Positions 8,940-18,352 are shown, numbered from the stretch's first letter. The stretch is 64,000 nt of DNA from Salinisphaera sp002433465 (GCF_040361435.1 NZ_APNL01000017.1:27936-91935); one strand, 5' to 3'. Made by a program: numbers and translations. The notes: a model not told the origin generated them from the sequence alone.

Positions 8940-9608
8940 ATGAAAACGCACGCCTTTGCTCGTTCCCGAAATATCGCCGCGCTGTCGTTGACGGTGGTCG
9001 GCGCGCTTGCCGCGGGCACCTGGTGGTACGGTAAGCAGTCACAGGAGCCGGCCGTTCCCGCGCCGCAGGGCTGGAGTGCTTCGCAACCGGGGCCGGTCGA
9101 ACGGTCAGAACCCGCGGCGACAACGCCCGCGCCCAGCCCGGTGACAGAAATGACGCTGCGCCTAGACGGCGCGAATCGCCTCGTCGAGCATGAGCCTGCG
9201 CCGTCCCGGAAGACAGCAAAGCCTGCGCCCGCGGCCAAGAGCGTGGATGCTCAAACCAGCGACGCGTTTGTCGAGAACGACCCAAACGAGACACTGGACC
9301 TGAACGTCCAGAACGCATTCGACGCGCCCGATCATGCGGCGCGCGCTCAGGCCGCAGCCGCGACCACCAGGACCCGGCCCAACCCGCTGGATGTAAGCCA
9401 GTTTCAGAAGCAGGCGCCGGAAGTCGAAAGCTATAACCTGTTCAAGTCCGAATACGGCCTGCGCGGCTTCATGAAGCAGAACTGGATCAACCAGCGCGTT
9501 GCCCTGCTGGGTGGGCTTGGCCTGAATGACGACCGGCTGATCGAAAACGAAGACGACGACTTTCGCGACGATATCGCCTTCGGGATGGGGCTCATCGTCG
9601 CCTTTTAG
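8940..9608 (+). CDS. membrane-anchored protein of unknown function
   Basis: 222 residues from ATG 8940 (an in-frame ATG at 8928 is possible). Basic residues then a single hydrophobic stretch (about residues 12-31, ending GTWWYG) look like an uncleaved signal anchor, placing the rest in the periplasm. Residues 35-150 are Pro/Ala-rich and low-complexity. The last ~75 residues are more ordered, with FQKQAPEVESYNLFKSEYGLRGFMKQ and a glycine-rich amphipathic end that could be a short beta segment. No family recognised. It stands alone between the ohr terminator and the convergent efflux gene. Confidence 0.6.
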   Translation: MKTHAFARSRNIAALSLTVVGALAAGTWWYGKQSQEPAVPAPQGWSASQPGPVERSEPAATTPAPSPVTEMTLRLDGANRLVEHEPAPSRKTAKPAPAAKSVDAQTSDAFVENDPNETLDLNVQNAFDAPDHAARAQAAAATTRTRPNPLDVSQFQKQAPEVESYNLFKSEYGLRGFMKQNWINQRVALLGGLGLNDDRLIENEDDDFRDDIAFGMGLIVAF

Positions 9609-9684
9609 GCGTGCTGTGATCGGCGCGCCCAGCCCGGCCCGAAAGCGCAGCGCGCGCCCGTTTCTACCGGCCCACGGCGGGCCC

Positions 9685-10902
9685 TCAGCGCTGAGCAGGC
9701 TGCGCGGACGTGAATAGCCGCAGCCCGATATACGCCATTGTCGACCCGCCCGAAGCCAGGCACATCACCGCGGCCATGGCCACGGCATCGCCGCCGAACG
9801 CGCCCACCGCCCAGGTCGCCACCGCGCCGCAGGAAAACTGCACCACGCCGAACAGTGCCGAGGCCGCACCCGCTGCATCCGGCGCCAGATCGAGCAAACC
9901 CGCAACCGTATTTGCGCCGGCCACACCGACCGTGGATAGCAGGAAAAACAAGGGTATCGCCACGCCCCAGAAGCCGCCGAATCCGGTCAGCGTGGTCGCC
10001 AGAAGCACCAGCGAACAGGCCATCGTGTTCAGCACGGCCACGCCCAGCAGCATGCGATAGCCGAGAAACATCACCAGCCGGCCGTTGCTGGCGGTGCCGA
10101 TGAGCATGGCGAAGACATTGGCGCCGAAATAAAAGCCGAACAGGGATTCGTCGATCCCGAACTGTTCGATATAGACGAACGAACTGGCCGCGACGTACGA
10201 GAACAGCGCCCCGAACATCAGCCCGCCGCACAATAGAAACAGCGCGATCGGGCCGCGCCTGAGCAGCGCGAGGTAACCCGCGTACTGGGCCAGCAGGCTG
10301 CGATCGCGGATACGCCGCTGCGGCGGATGCGATTCCCCCAGCAGCACCGTCAACGCGACCAGACACATCAGCGCGTAAACGCAGAGCAGCCAGAAAATCC
10401 CCTGCCAGGCGGCGAACTTGAGCACCAGCCCACCCACAATGGGGGCCAGCAACGGCGCGGTGGCCATCACCATCACCACGAACGACATCACGCTCGCCGC
10501 CTTCGAGCCGTGGAAACGATCCCGTACGATCGCCCGCGACATGACCGGGCCGGCCGCCGCGCCAAAGCCCTGAACGGCACGCGCGGCAATCAGCATGCCG
10601 ACCGACTCCGACAGGGCACAGGCGACGGAGGCGACCAGATACAGGCCGAGGCCGAAATACAGTATCGGCCGCCGCCCGTAGCGATCGGAGAGCGGACCGT
10701 AGGTCAACTGGCCGGCCGCCAGACCCAGGAAGAACAGACTCAGGCTGTACTGTACGTACGCCGGATCGACCGCGAACTCGCGAGCCAGGCCCGGCATCGC
10801 CGGCAGGTACATATCGATCGACAACGGCGTAACCGCGGTCAGCATGCCGAGTACGGCAATGAATACGAAATATGCCGCGCGGCTTTCGAGGGACGTGGCC
10901 AT
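9685..10902 (-). CDS. Bcr/CflA-family MFS drug efflux transporter
   Basis: 405 residues with 12 predicted membrane helices. The N-terminus has the Bcr/CflA pattern PLSIDMYLPAMP, the loop 2-3 motif GPLSDRYGRRP and RAVQGFGAA with ...MSRAIVRD in helix 5. It is expected to export drugs or small metabolites with proton antiport. It is transcribed away from the malonate operon and is not obviously part of a larger unit. Confidence 0.9.
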   Translation of the reverse strand: MATSLESRAAYFVFIAVLGMLTAVTPLSIDMYLPAMPGLAREFAVDPAYVQYSLSLFFLGLAAGQLTYGPLSDRYGRRPILYFGLGLYLVASVACALSESVGMLIAARAVQGFGAAAGPVMSRAIVRDRFHGSKAASVMSFVVMVMATAPLLAPIVGGLVLKFAAWQGIFWLLCVYALMCLVALTVLLGESHPPQRRIRDRSLLAQYAGYLALLRRGPIALFLLCGGLMFGALFSYVAASSFVYIEQFGIDESLFGFYFGANVFAMLIGTASNGRLVMFLGYRMLLGVAVLNTMACSLVLLATTLTGFGGFWGVAIPLFFLLSTVGVAGANTVAGLLDLAPDAAGAASALFGVVQFSCGAVATWAVGAFGGDAVAMAAVMCLASGGSTMAYIGLRLFTSAQPAQR

Positions 10903-11038
10903 GCAGGCGGCTCCTTGGGATGCGGGGCGCCGGCAGCGCCGCAGGCGCGGCGGCAGGGTCAGCCCGCTGGGGCGCGCCGGATTATTAACCCGGCCCTAAG
11001 ATAGATTATTCAATCGTTGATTTTTCGGGTGGATATCA

Positions 11039-11060
11039 CGCGTGTGCGAAAGCACACGCG
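11039..11060. promoter_or_regulatory. perfect 9-bp hairpin with GAAA tetraloop downstream of mdcH
   Basis: CGCGTGTGC (11039-11047), GAAA loop, GCACACGCG (11052-11060). It lies between the mdcH stop (11148) and the efflux gene start (10902). There is no long T-tract in either direction, although TTTTT lies about 15 bases to the left on the plus strand. It could be an mRNA 3'-end stabiliser or a rho-assisted end for the mdc operon. Confidence 0.45.
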
Positions 11061-11147
11061 CCACGGCCAACGGTCGTGAAGCCATTGGACGAAACGACGA
11101 ACAGCGGCCAGCCTTTCGTTCCACGGCATTGGAAACTGCTGACGCAG

Positions 11148-12077
11148 TCAGCGGTTTCGGTGCCGGGCCAATAGGGCCGCGGCATTATGCCAGCCGGCAT
11201 CGATGACGGCCACGGCCTCGCCCGGGCCATCCATGCCCGGATGCAGGCGCGTCAACACCCGCGCGGGCGGCATTTCCAGCGCGAGTTCGTAGCCGGCTTC
11301 GTGCACGATGCGCGCGCTGGCCGCCCAGTGCACGGTGCGCGCCATGTTGTAGATCAGATCGTCGCGAATATCGGCACCACGCCAGAGCCGGCGCCGCCGG
11401 TTCGCACTGAAATAGGCACAACTCGGGGCATTGAATACCGTATCGGCCGCCGCCTCGGCCAGGCGCTGAGCGGGGGCCTGGAGCAATTCGCAGTGCGACG
11501 GCACGGCCATATCCAGGCGTTGTACGCGTGCGGCGCCCCGTTCGGTGGCTTTATCGGCCAGGCGTTCCAGCCCGGCGTCGCCGCCCGCGACCACGATCTG
11601 GGTATCGCTGTTGATGTTGCCGATATACAGCGGCGCGTCGTCACGATAGAGCTCGGCAATCAGTGCCCGAACCGTTGTTTCGTCGAGGCCGATCACCGCG
11701 CTCATGCCGTAGCCCTGCGGATAAGCCTCGGCCATGAGCCGACCGCGCCGGGCAACCAGGCGCAGCGCATCGGCATAGTCGATCGCGCCGGCGATCACGG
11801 CCGCGGGCCAGGCCCCGATCGAAAGCCCCATCACCGCGTCGGGCGCGCCTGCCTCGGCGACAAGATGCCGGGCCGCAGCAACGCCGGCAACGGTCAGAGC
11901 CAGTTGGACCGATTCCGTGCCGGCCAGCGCATCGTCCGTATCCAGCGCCGCCACTTCGCATTCCAGAACATCCGCACTTGCGGCCAATGTATCGCGCACT
12001 GCCACACTATCCGGCAGTTCTGCGAGCATGCCGGCGCGTTGCGCGCCCTGGCCGGCAAAGGTAAATACGACGCCCAT
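11148..12077 (-). CDS. mdcH: malonate decarboxylase epsilon subunit, malonyl-CoA:ACP malonyltransferase
   Basis: 309 residues with the FabD-like acyltransferase fold: FTFAGQGAQ at the N-terminus, nucleophile Ser86 in GLSIGAW and His195 in VPSHCEL. In this enzyme it loads a malonyl group onto the carrier subunit MdcC during start-up of the cycle. The ATG at 12077 lies five bases after the mdcG stop; a longer frame upstream has no similarity. Last gene of the mdc operon. Confidence 0.9.
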   Translation of the reverse strand: MGVVFTFAGQGAQRAGMLAELPDSVAVRDTLAASADVLECEVAALDTDDALAGTESVQLALTVAGVAAARHLVAEAGAPDAVMGLSIGAWPAAVIAGAIDYADALRLVARRGRLMAEAYPQGYGMSAVIGLDETTVRALIAELYRDDAPLYIGNINSDTQIVVAGGDAGLERLADKATERGAARVQRLDMAVPSHCELLQAPAQRLAEAAADTVFNAPSCAYFSANRRRRLWRGADIRDDLIYNMARTVHWAASARIVHEAGYELALEMPPARVLTRLHPGMDGPGEAVAVIDAGWHNAAALLARHRNR

Positions 12078-12082
12078 GGCAA

Positions 12083-12781
12083 TCAGCCCGCGGCCGTGTA
12101 CGAGGCCCGCTGGTGGGGCACGGACTCTGCCCAGGGGTCGGCACAAAGAAAGGGCCCTTGATCACTTTTGACCAGCACCTTGTCGTGGTCGCCCGCCCAG
12201 TCGGCCAGTGCCACCCCGCCGGACGGCGTTTCCATCTGAATATCGCAGCGCGCCGCGAGCACGGCCAGCGAGGCGACGATCCGGGCCGCATCGCGGCGGG
12301 TGAGCCGTTGCGGCAGCCGCAGCAGCACATCGATATCCGACGCGGCATGGCAGCTGGCTTCGCCGGTGGCCAGCTCGTAGCCGACGGCGCCGGTCAATCC
12401 CCCGCACTGGCCGTGCGCGTCCAGCGCGGCGGCCAGCGCCGGCAGTGCCGCGAGTGCCGGGATGGCCCGTCGGCGTTCTGCCGTGGGCTGTTCGATAAAC
12501 GCCGCGCACTGCTCCGGCGTCACGGTTTTCATTACCTGTTCTGTGGCGATGGTCGTGGCGAAGCGTTGATTGCGCTGCGCACCGCGTACGCCCACCGGCA
12601 GGCGGCCGCAAACGCGTGGCGCGCGTCGCACCACGAACGGCCCGCCGCGGGCGATCAGCGGATTCGCCCAGGCCGGCGCCTCATCACCAACGCTTTGCTG
12701 CGCGCACCACAGCAGGTCGTGCGGGCGGGCCGCGCGGCACCCAGCCGCGCCTTCGCTGTAGTCACCCGAGGCGGGTGACAT
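12083..12781 (-). CDS. mdcG: malonate decarboxylase holo-ACP synthase (phosphoribosyl-dephospho-CoA transferase)
   Basis: 232 residues starting MSPASGDYSEG; the ATG overlaps the mdcE stop (TGATG at 12779-12783). The pattern RPHDLLW near the N-terminus, GGLTGAVGYELATG and ASDIDVLLR are typical of MdcG. It transfers the 2'-(5''-triphosphoribosyl)-3'-dephospho-CoA group made by MdcB to the serine of MdcC. The middle of the protein is enriched in Ala/Arg but the motifs are intact. Confidence 0.9.
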   Translation of the reverse strand: MSPASGDYSEGAAGCRAARPHDLLWCAQQSVGDEAPAWANPLIARGGPFVVRRAPRVCGRLPVGVRGAQRNQRFATTIATEQVMKTVTPEQCAAFIEQPTAERRRAIPALAALPALAAALDAHGQCGGLTGAVGYELATGEASCHAASDIDVLLRLPQRLTRRDAARIVASLAVLAARCDIQMETPSGGVALADWAGDHDKVLVKSDQGPFLCADPWAESVPHQRASYTAAG

Positions 12782-13596
12782 CAATCGCCGTTCCACTGCG
12801 CACGCAGACGCTCGCGCACTTTCACCGACGCCGCGCGACCGTCGGCGTGCAGCCGCGCTGCCAAGCTGAAATCCTCGCCGATGTCGGCCAGCGCCCGCCT
12901 CAGGGTCTGGCGTACGTGGTCCACATCTTCGCCGTGCGGCCGCTCGGCATCGGCGACCGACACCCGGGCGAACAGCAGGCCCAGGCGATCGAAGCTGGCG
13001 ATGTCGTAAGCCATGGGCGTGATCGTTTCGGCCAGCTGTTCCACGCCTTCGACGGTACGCTGGGTGATTCGGGCGGCGGCCTGTTTGCCCATGGCATGCA
13101 CCTGCACGCCGGCATCGTCGAGCGCGATCAATCGATTGGCCTGATAGCCATGGGCGAGAAACGCGCCGGACATGGCCTTGCCCACGATCAGCCCGAGCAC
13201 CGGATGGCCGGCCTCGCGGGCCACGGCATAGGCCTCGGCCGCGGCGGCCAGCGCCTGATGGATGCCGAAGGCTTCCTCGCTGCGCCCGTAGGCCTGGCTG
13301 GGCACATCGATGACCGCGACGATGGCGCGCTTTTGCGCTGCGCCGGCGTCGGCGGCCACGACCTGCCTGACCGCCTGGGCCAGCGCCCAGCCTTCGACCA
13401 GACCGACTTCACCGCCGCGCGCCCGCGGATAGGCGTTGTCGGCATCGGGCACGACCGCGATATAGCGCGCGCTGCGCTCGTCGATCGCGCCATCGACGAC
13501 CTGCACGCTGGCCGGAAAGCCCGCAACGCGGGCGGCATTGTCGGTAAGCGCGGCGAGCCATGCCGCGCCCCGCGAGCCCTGCTCTTGTGTACTCAT
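12781..13596 (-). CDS. mdcE: malonate decarboxylase gamma subunit
   Basis: 271 residues from an ATG overlapping the mdcD stop (ATGA at 13593-13596). The crotonase-like carboxyltransferase fold is indicated by VIDVPSQAYGRSEEAFGI, GLIVGKAMSGAFLAHGY and an oxyanion-type Gly-rich stretch. With MdcD it removes CO2 from malonyl-S-ACP, leaving acetyl-S-ACP. The open frame continues well upstream into mdcD, but that extension is an out-of-frame shadow of mdcD. Confidence 0.92.
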   Translation of the reverse strand: MSTQEQGSRGAAWLAALTDNAARVAGFPASVQVVDGAIDERSARYIAVVPDADNAYPRARGGEVGLVEGWALAQAVRQVVAADAGAAQKRAIVAVIDVPSQAYGRSEEAFGIHQALAAAAEAYAVAREAGHPVLGLIVGKAMSGAFLAHGYQANRLIALDDAGVQVHAMGKQAAARITQRTVEGVEQLAETITPMAYDIASFDRLGLLFARVSVADAERPHGEDVDHVRQTLRRALADIGEDFSLAARLHADGRAASVKVRERLRAQWNGD

Positions 13597-14462
13597 GACG
13601 GATCTCCCGAGCCGTGAATTTCCTGCGCCATGACCTCGCGCGCCCATGCGGCGTCGGCGCGGCGCTGGGTATTCAGAGCGCGCAGCCTTTCCAGATGCGC
13701 CTCCACCGCCTGGGTGCGAGCCAGATCGCCCACCGGTCGCGCCACCGCGTTGGCGACGGCGGCACGAATTTCGGCGCTGTCGTCGTCGCAAAGCGTATCC
13801 ACGAAATGCGTGGCATGGCGCTGGGCACCGCCGGTCAGGCTCCAGATCATGGGCCGATCGCGGGAGTCGAATTCGTCGACGCCGGCTTCCTGTTCTATCA
13901 CCTGCGGGCCGTTGAGCCCCAGCCGGGCTTCGCGGGTGGCGATCAGCGTCGAGCACAGCCCGGCCGCGATCGACATGCCGCCGAAACAGCCCACCGGCCC
14001 GCTGATGACACCAACCACCGGCACATGCTCACGCAGGGCAACGATCGCGGCATGGATTTCGGCAATCGCCGCCAGTCCGCAGTTGGCTTCCTGCAGGCGC
14101 ACGCCGCCGGTTTCGAACAAAATTACCGGCACGACAGGGGTCTTGGCGCGTGCATCTTCGAGTGCGAGCTCAAGCGCGCCGGCGATCTTCGCCCCGCCGA
14201 CCTCGCCCATCGAGCCGCCCTGAAACGCCGGTTCGATCGCGGCAACCACGACGACCACGCCGTCGATGGTGCCGCGGGCAATGACCACACCGTCGTCGGC
14301 CTGGGTCACGATGTCCTGCAGGGGCAGCCAGGGGGAACTCAGGCGTTCGAAGGGGTCGAGCAGTTCCCGCAGGCTGCCGGCGTCGACTAGATACTGCACC
14401 CGCTGGCGGGCGCTCTTTTCGACGAAGCTTTCGCGTTGCAATAGGTCTGCGCTGTCCATCAT
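13593..14462 (-). CDS. mdcD: malonate decarboxylase beta subunit
   Basis: 289 residues. The carboxyltransferase beta domain shows ARQRVQYLVDAGSLRELLDP, then GGSMGEVGGAKIAGALELA, VILFETGGVRLQEAN and ISGPVGCFGGMS. It pairs with MdcE as the decarboxylase. The start has two consecutive ATGs (14462 and 14459) overlapping the mdcC stop, so coupling is tight and either codon may be used. Confidence 0.92.
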   Translation of the reverse strand: MMDSADLLQRESFVEKSARQRVQYLVDAGSLRELLDPFERLSSPWLPLQDIVTQADDGVVIARGTIDGVVVVVAAIEPAFQGGSMGEVGGAKIAGALELALEDARAKTPVVPVILFETGGVRLQEANCGLAAIAEIHAAIVALREHVPVVGVISGPVGCFGGMSIAAGLCSTLIATREARLGLNGPQVIEQEAGVDEFDSRDRPMIWSLTGGAQRHATHFVDTLCDDDSAEIRAAVANAVARPVGDLARTQAVEAHLERLRALNTQRRADAAWAREVMAQEIHGSGDPS

Positions 14463-14767
14463 GTCCTCCCGGCGCTGGCGGCCTGTTCCATGGCCTGGGC
14501 AATACGCAGCCGCACCACCGCCGGCGTGGCGCCGAAGTCGTTGATCTCGAGCGCGACCGCCGGCTGCTCGGCATCGGCGAAGATGCGATCGATCACCGCT
14601 GTCCATATATCGTTCACGCCGTCGACCGACGTGGTGATCGCTACCGTCGAACGCCCGTTTTGGGCCGGCTCCAGCAGCACTTCCAGATCGCCGGAGCCGA
14701 CCACGCCGGCCAGCGCCCGCTTTGCGGCCGGGTCACCGGCCGGATAATCAAGCGATAAGCGTTGCAT
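14459..14767 (-). CDS. mdcC: malonate decarboxylase acyl-carrier subunit delta
   Basis: 102 residues when started at ATG 14767. That start is favoured over ATG 14773 because the AGGAG ribosome site is then 7 bases away, and because it places the prosthetic-group serine at Ser25 in VGSGDLEVLLEP, the position I recall for known MdcC proteins. It carries the thiol group that holds acetyl/malonyl units. It starts 20 bases inside the 3' end of mdcB. Confidence 0.92.
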   Translation of the reverse strand: MQRLSLDYPAGDPAAKRALAGVVGSGDLEVLLEPAQNGRSTVAITTSVDGVNDIWTAVIDRIFADAEQPAVALEINDFGATPAVVRLRIAQAMEQAASAGRT

Positions 14768-15680
14768 ATTCATTCTCCTGGGCGGATTGTTCGCCATTGC
14801 AGCGCAGCGGCCAGTCGCGACCGGCCGCGTTTTCCAGTGCGTCGATAAGCAGCGTGGCCGAGAGTAGATCGGCGCTGCCGCCCGGCGAGGCATTCATGGA
14901 TAACAGCTCGCGATCGAAGCGCGCGAGTTCGCGTGCCCCGGCCCGCGTGCCCGCGCCGCCGCGCTCGATAATCGTCGCCGCCCCGCCCTGCACGCGCAGC
15001 AGACCGGCACGCCCGGCCCGACTGAGCACGCAGGTATCGTCGAGCACGGTCATGATGGCGAGCAGCGCATTCAGCCGCGCGACGCGTTCGCTGCAGCCCG
15101 CCTTTCTTGCCCGACGCAGCATGGCAAGGCCGGCTTCGCGTATCGGCGGGAAACCGCGACAGGCCTCGCCGCGCGCGCCGGCGACCTGATAACGCTGTAC
15201 GGCGCGCTGGCCGTTCGAGCGACGCGCCGGCGATACGGCCGGATCGTCGATGGCAGCCATTGCCGCCACTTCTGCCAGTAGCGTATCCGCATGCCATCGA
15301 CTCGGGCGGCGTGCCGCGGCCGACACGATCAGTCCCAGACACCAGATGGCACCGCGATGGGTATTGACGCCGTCGGTGGCAAGCATCATGCGTGCTTCGC
15401 TTTCGCGGCCGAGCAGGCCGAGCTCGGCACGCAGCGTGGCCGGGTCATGTTCTTCGATGGAGGCAGCTGCCATATCGTAAAAACCCACTTCGAGCGCATC
15501 CACCGAGGCATGCATGAGGGCACGATTCATGTCCCGATGCGCGCCGCTGCCGCGCCGGTCCACCAGCCCCGGCTTGGGGGTGAGGTCCACTTCCGCGCGC
15601 AGCGCGTCGCTGGCCGCGCGCGCCAGCACGCCGGCCAGCGTATCGACGCGTACGGCTGTGCCTGTCGTTGCTATCGTCAT
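14748..15680 (-). CDS. mdcB: triphosphoribosyl-dephospho-CoA synthase
   Basis: 310 residues, CitG/MdcB family: EVDLTPKPGLVDRRGSGAHRDM near the N-terminus, GVNTHRGAIWCLG, and SPGGSADLLSATLL near the end. It makes the precursor of the MdcC prosthetic group from ATP and dephospho-CoA. The ATG overlaps the mdcA stop (TGATG); a GTG one codon upstream is less likely. It overlaps mdcC by 20 bases at its end. Confidence 0.92.
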   Translation of the reverse strand: MTIATTGTAVRVDTLAGVLARAASDALRAEVDLTPKPGLVDRRGSGAHRDMNRALMHASVDALEVGFYDMAAASIEEHDPATLRAELGLLGRESEARMMLATDGVNTHRGAIWCLGLIVSAAARRPSRWHADTLLAEVAAMAAIDDPAVSPARRSNGQRAVQRYQVAGARGEACRGFPPIREAGLAMLRRARKAGCSERVARLNALLAIMTVLDDTCVLSRAGRAGLLRVQGGAATIIERGGAGTRAGARELARFDRELLSMNASPGGSADLLSATLLIDALENAAGRDWPLRCNGEQSAQENEYATLIA

Positions 15681-17326
15681 CACCAGCTCCGAAAACGCGC
15701 CGGCGGCTCGTAAAGCCCGCCGGACCAGTCGACCAGATCCGCGATACTGCTTGCCGCGAGCTGCGAACGCGTGGCTTCGGTACGGCTCACGCCCAGATCC
15801 TCGGGCGTACGGACCTTGCCCTGCTCGCGCAGGCGTTTGGTCGTGGCTGCGTCGGCGCTTAGACCCAGCGGCGTGACGCCGGCGACCGCCGCGATCATCG
15901 CCCGTCGTTCGTCCAGTGATTCGGCCATGTAGAGATAGGCCAGGCCTTCTTCGGTGAGCAGATGGGTGGTGTCGTCGCCATAGACCATGACCGGCGCCAG
16001 ATCCAGGCCGGCTTTCTCGGCAACGGTGACCGCGTCGAGGCGGTCCACGAACGTCGGTTTCAAACCCGCCTGGAAGGTTTCGACCATCTGCACCACCAGC
16101 TTGCGCCCGCGCGCCATCGGGTCGGTGCTGGGGGCGAGATCGGCCCAGGCCGGCGTGGCATGGCGACGCCCGCGCGCGTCGCAGCCCAGATTGGGGGCGC
16201 CGCCGAAGCCGGATACCCGCGAGGTGGTGACCGTCGAGGAGTTCCCGTCGCCGTCCATTTGCAGCGTGGAGCCGATGAACATGTCTGCAGCATAGTGGCC
16301 GGCAAGCTGGCAGAACGCCCGATTGGAACGCAGCGAGCCATCCGCGCCGGTAAAGAACACGTCCGGCCGGGCCGCGACATAGTTTTCCATGCCCAGCTCG
16401 GTGCCGAAGCAGTGCACCGTTTCCACCCAGCCGGATTCGATCGCCGGAATGAGCGTGGGGTGGGGATTGAGCACCCAGTTTTTCACGATCTTGCCGCGCA
16501 GACCGAGCTTTTCGCCATAGGTCGGCAGCAACAGTTCGATGGCTGCGGTATTAAAGCCGATACCGTGGTTGAGCGACTGCACGCCGTGCTGGGCATAGAT
16601 GCCCTTGAGCGCCATCATCGCCATGAAGATCTGGACGTCGGTGATATGGCGCGGGTCACGGGTGAACAGCGGCTCGATATAGAACGGCTTGTCGGCCTGT
16701 ACGACCACGTCCACCCAGGAGCCGGGGATATCGACACGGTCGAGCTGGGATACGTCGTCGACGATCTCGTTGGCCTGGGCGATGACGATACCGCCCGAGA
16801 AGGCCGCGGCTTCCACCAGCGCCGGCGTGTCTTCGGTCGACGGGCCGGTATAGAGATTGCCGTCGCGGTCGGCCTTGAAGGCGGCGGTAAGCACCACCTT
16901 GGGGATCAGGTCCACGAACAGGCGCGCATACAGTTCGATATAGGTATGGATTGCACCCACCTCGATCGTGCCGTCCATCATCAGCGCGCCGATACGATGG
17001 CTCTGGGTGCCGGAAAAAGCGAAGTCCAGTTTGCGCGCGATGCCTTTTTCGAACACCGCCAGATGTTCGGGCCGCCCGACGCTGGGCTGGATCATGTGCA
17101 GATCGTGGATGCGCTCGGGGTCGAGCTCGGCGAGCGCGCACGACAGGAAATCGGCCTGCTTCTGGTTGTTGCCCTCCGCGATCACCCGATCGCCCGGCGC
17201 GATGAGCGCATACAGGGCATCGGTGATGCGCTCGGCCGGCAGCTGTTTGCCGGTGAGCCACGGCGCAACCTGCCCTATGCGGGCCTGCTTGTCGTCGCGG
17301 CGCGTTGTCCATTGGCGTTGTGTCAT
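15680..17326 (-). CDS. mdcA: malonate decarboxylase alpha subunit (acetyl-S-ACP:malonate ACP transferase)
   Basis: 548 residues, full length for MdcA. CoA-transferase-like motifs include VIAEGNNQKQADFLS, FSGTQSHRIGALMMDG, and DGDGNSSTVTTSRVSGFGGAPN in the C-terminal half. It swaps malonate for acetate on the carrier protein, releasing acetate and regenerating malonyl-S-ACP. First gene of the minus-strand operon A-B-C-D-E-G-H; six of the seven genes are coupled by overlapping codons or short overlaps. Confidence 0.94.
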   Translation of the reverse strand: MTQRQWTTRRDDKQARIGQVAPWLTGKQLPAERITDALYALIAPGDRVIAEGNNQKQADFLSCALAELDPERIHDLHMIQPSVGRPEHLAVFEKGIARKLDFAFSGTQSHRIGALMMDGTIEVGAIHTYIELYARLFVDLIPKVVLTAAFKADRDGNLYTGPSTEDTPALVEAAAFSGGIVIAQANEIVDDVSQLDRVDIPGSWVDVVVQADKPFYIEPLFTRDPRHITDVQIFMAMMALKGIYAQHGVQSLNHGIGFNTAAIELLLPTYGEKLGLRGKIVKNWVLNPHPTLIPAIESGWVETVHCFGTELGMENYVAARPDVFFTGADGSLRSNRAFCQLAGHYAADMFIGSTLQMDGDGNSSTVTTSRVSGFGGAPNLGCDARGRRHATPAWADLAPSTDPMARGRKLVVQMVETFQAGLKPTFVDRLDAVTVAEKAGLDLAPVMVYGDDTTHLLTEEGLAYLYMAESLDERRAMIAAVAGVTPLGLSADAATTKRLREQGKVRTPEDLGVSRTEATRSQLAASSIADLVDWSGGLYEPPARFRSW

Positions 17327-17378
17327 AAGGGGTCCTGGCTTGCGCGAAGCACGCTCACGTTAGAATGCGCTACGCACC

Positions 17379-17391
17379 GGTTCAATAAACC
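17379..17391. promoter_or_regulatory. small dyad in the mdcA-mdcR intergenic region
   Basis: GGTT-CAATA-AACC is an interrupted palindrome in the 113-bp divergent promoter region. It is a candidate site for MdcR, which in studied bacteria binds between mdcR and mdcA. The dyad is short and could be chance. Confidence 0.3.
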
Positions 17392-17439
17392 TGTTGTTTG
17401 CTTCGTTAACGTGGAACGGCAACGTCTCGGGGAATACCT

Positions 17440-18342
17440 GTGAGCAGCGATGAAATCACCCTGCGCAAACTCGAGATCTTTCTCGTGTTCATGCGCGAAC
17501 GCCATCTGGCGCGGGCCGCAGAGGCCTTGTCGTTGTCCAGCGTGTCGGTGCACAAGGCCATCCATTCGCTGGAAGCCGCCGTGGGCTGTCCGCTGTTCGC
17601 CCACCGCAGCCGCTCGCTCGAGCCGCTGGATTCGGCCTTCGTGCTCGAACGCCACGCCAGCGACATCATCGAACGCATCCAGCGCAGCGTGGACGATACC
17701 CGCGCTGCCGCCGGCATCTCGCCCAGCATCTTTCGTATCGGCTCGCTCTACTCGCTCACCGTTGCCCTGGTGCCGCGGATCATCAACGCGCTCAAGGCCG
17801 AGGTGCCGGACTGCGATATCGAGCTGGTGCTCGGCTCCAACGCCGATCTCGAAGACAAGCTTCAGGCCGGCGATATCGACGCGGCGCTGATCTGCGTGCA
17901 CGAGCTGAGCCGGCGCCGACATCGCATCGTCAAGACGCTGTTCGACGACGAAATCCATCTTGCCCAGGCCGCCGATGCCAAGTCCGCGGGCGATGCGCCG
18001 GTCGACCTGCGCCGCTACGACGGCGAGCCTTTCGTGATGCTGTCGCAGGAGTTTTCTACCGGACGCGACAGCTATCGCATGTTTCTGGAGGCCGGCATTA
18101 CGCCTCGAGTAGCCCTGCGGGCCAACGACATATTCACGCTCACCAGCCTGGTCAAGGGCGGCGTGGGCCACGCCCTGCTGCCCAAACGCATCGACGACAT
18201 CTACCCCGGCGCGCTGGCCTTCTCGCCTGTCGTCGAGAATCAGCGCGTCACCCAGACCATCGGCCTGTGCTATCTGAAGTCGCGGCGCGCGGATGAACGC
18301 ATCGCGGCCCTCGAAAAGGCCGCGATCGCGGTCACCGGCTAG
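17440..18342 (+). CDS. mdcR: LysR-family regulator of malonate decarboxylase
   Basis: 300 residues from GTG 17440 (MSSDEITLRKLEIF). HTH about residues 8-65 (ARAAEALSLSSVSVHKAIHSLEAAVG); the effector domain follows. It is divergent from mdcA and lies between it and madLM, which matches MdcR genes of malonate operons. In studied systems MdcR activates mdc transcription with malonate as inducer; that is family knowledge, not visible here. Confidence 0.88.
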   Translation: MSSDEITLRKLEIFLVFMRERHLARAAEALSLSSVSVHKAIHSLEAAVGCPLFAHRSRSLEPLDSAFVLERHASDIIERIQRSVDDTRAAAGISPSIFRIGSLYSLTVALVPRIINALKAEVPDCDIELVLGSNADLEDKLQAGDIDAALICVHELSRRRHRIVKTLFDDEIHLAQAADAKSAGDAPVDLRRYDGEPFVMLSQEFSTGRDSYRMFLEAGITPRVALRANDIFTLTSLVKGGVGHALLPKRIDDIYPGALAFSPVVENQRVTQTIGLCYLKSRRADERIAALEKAAIAVTG

Positions 18343-18352
18343 CACGCCCGCC

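Noticed and set aside
15962..17443. 493-codon open frame opposite mdcA
   Set aside because: Antisense shadow; mdcA has complete family motifs on the other strand.
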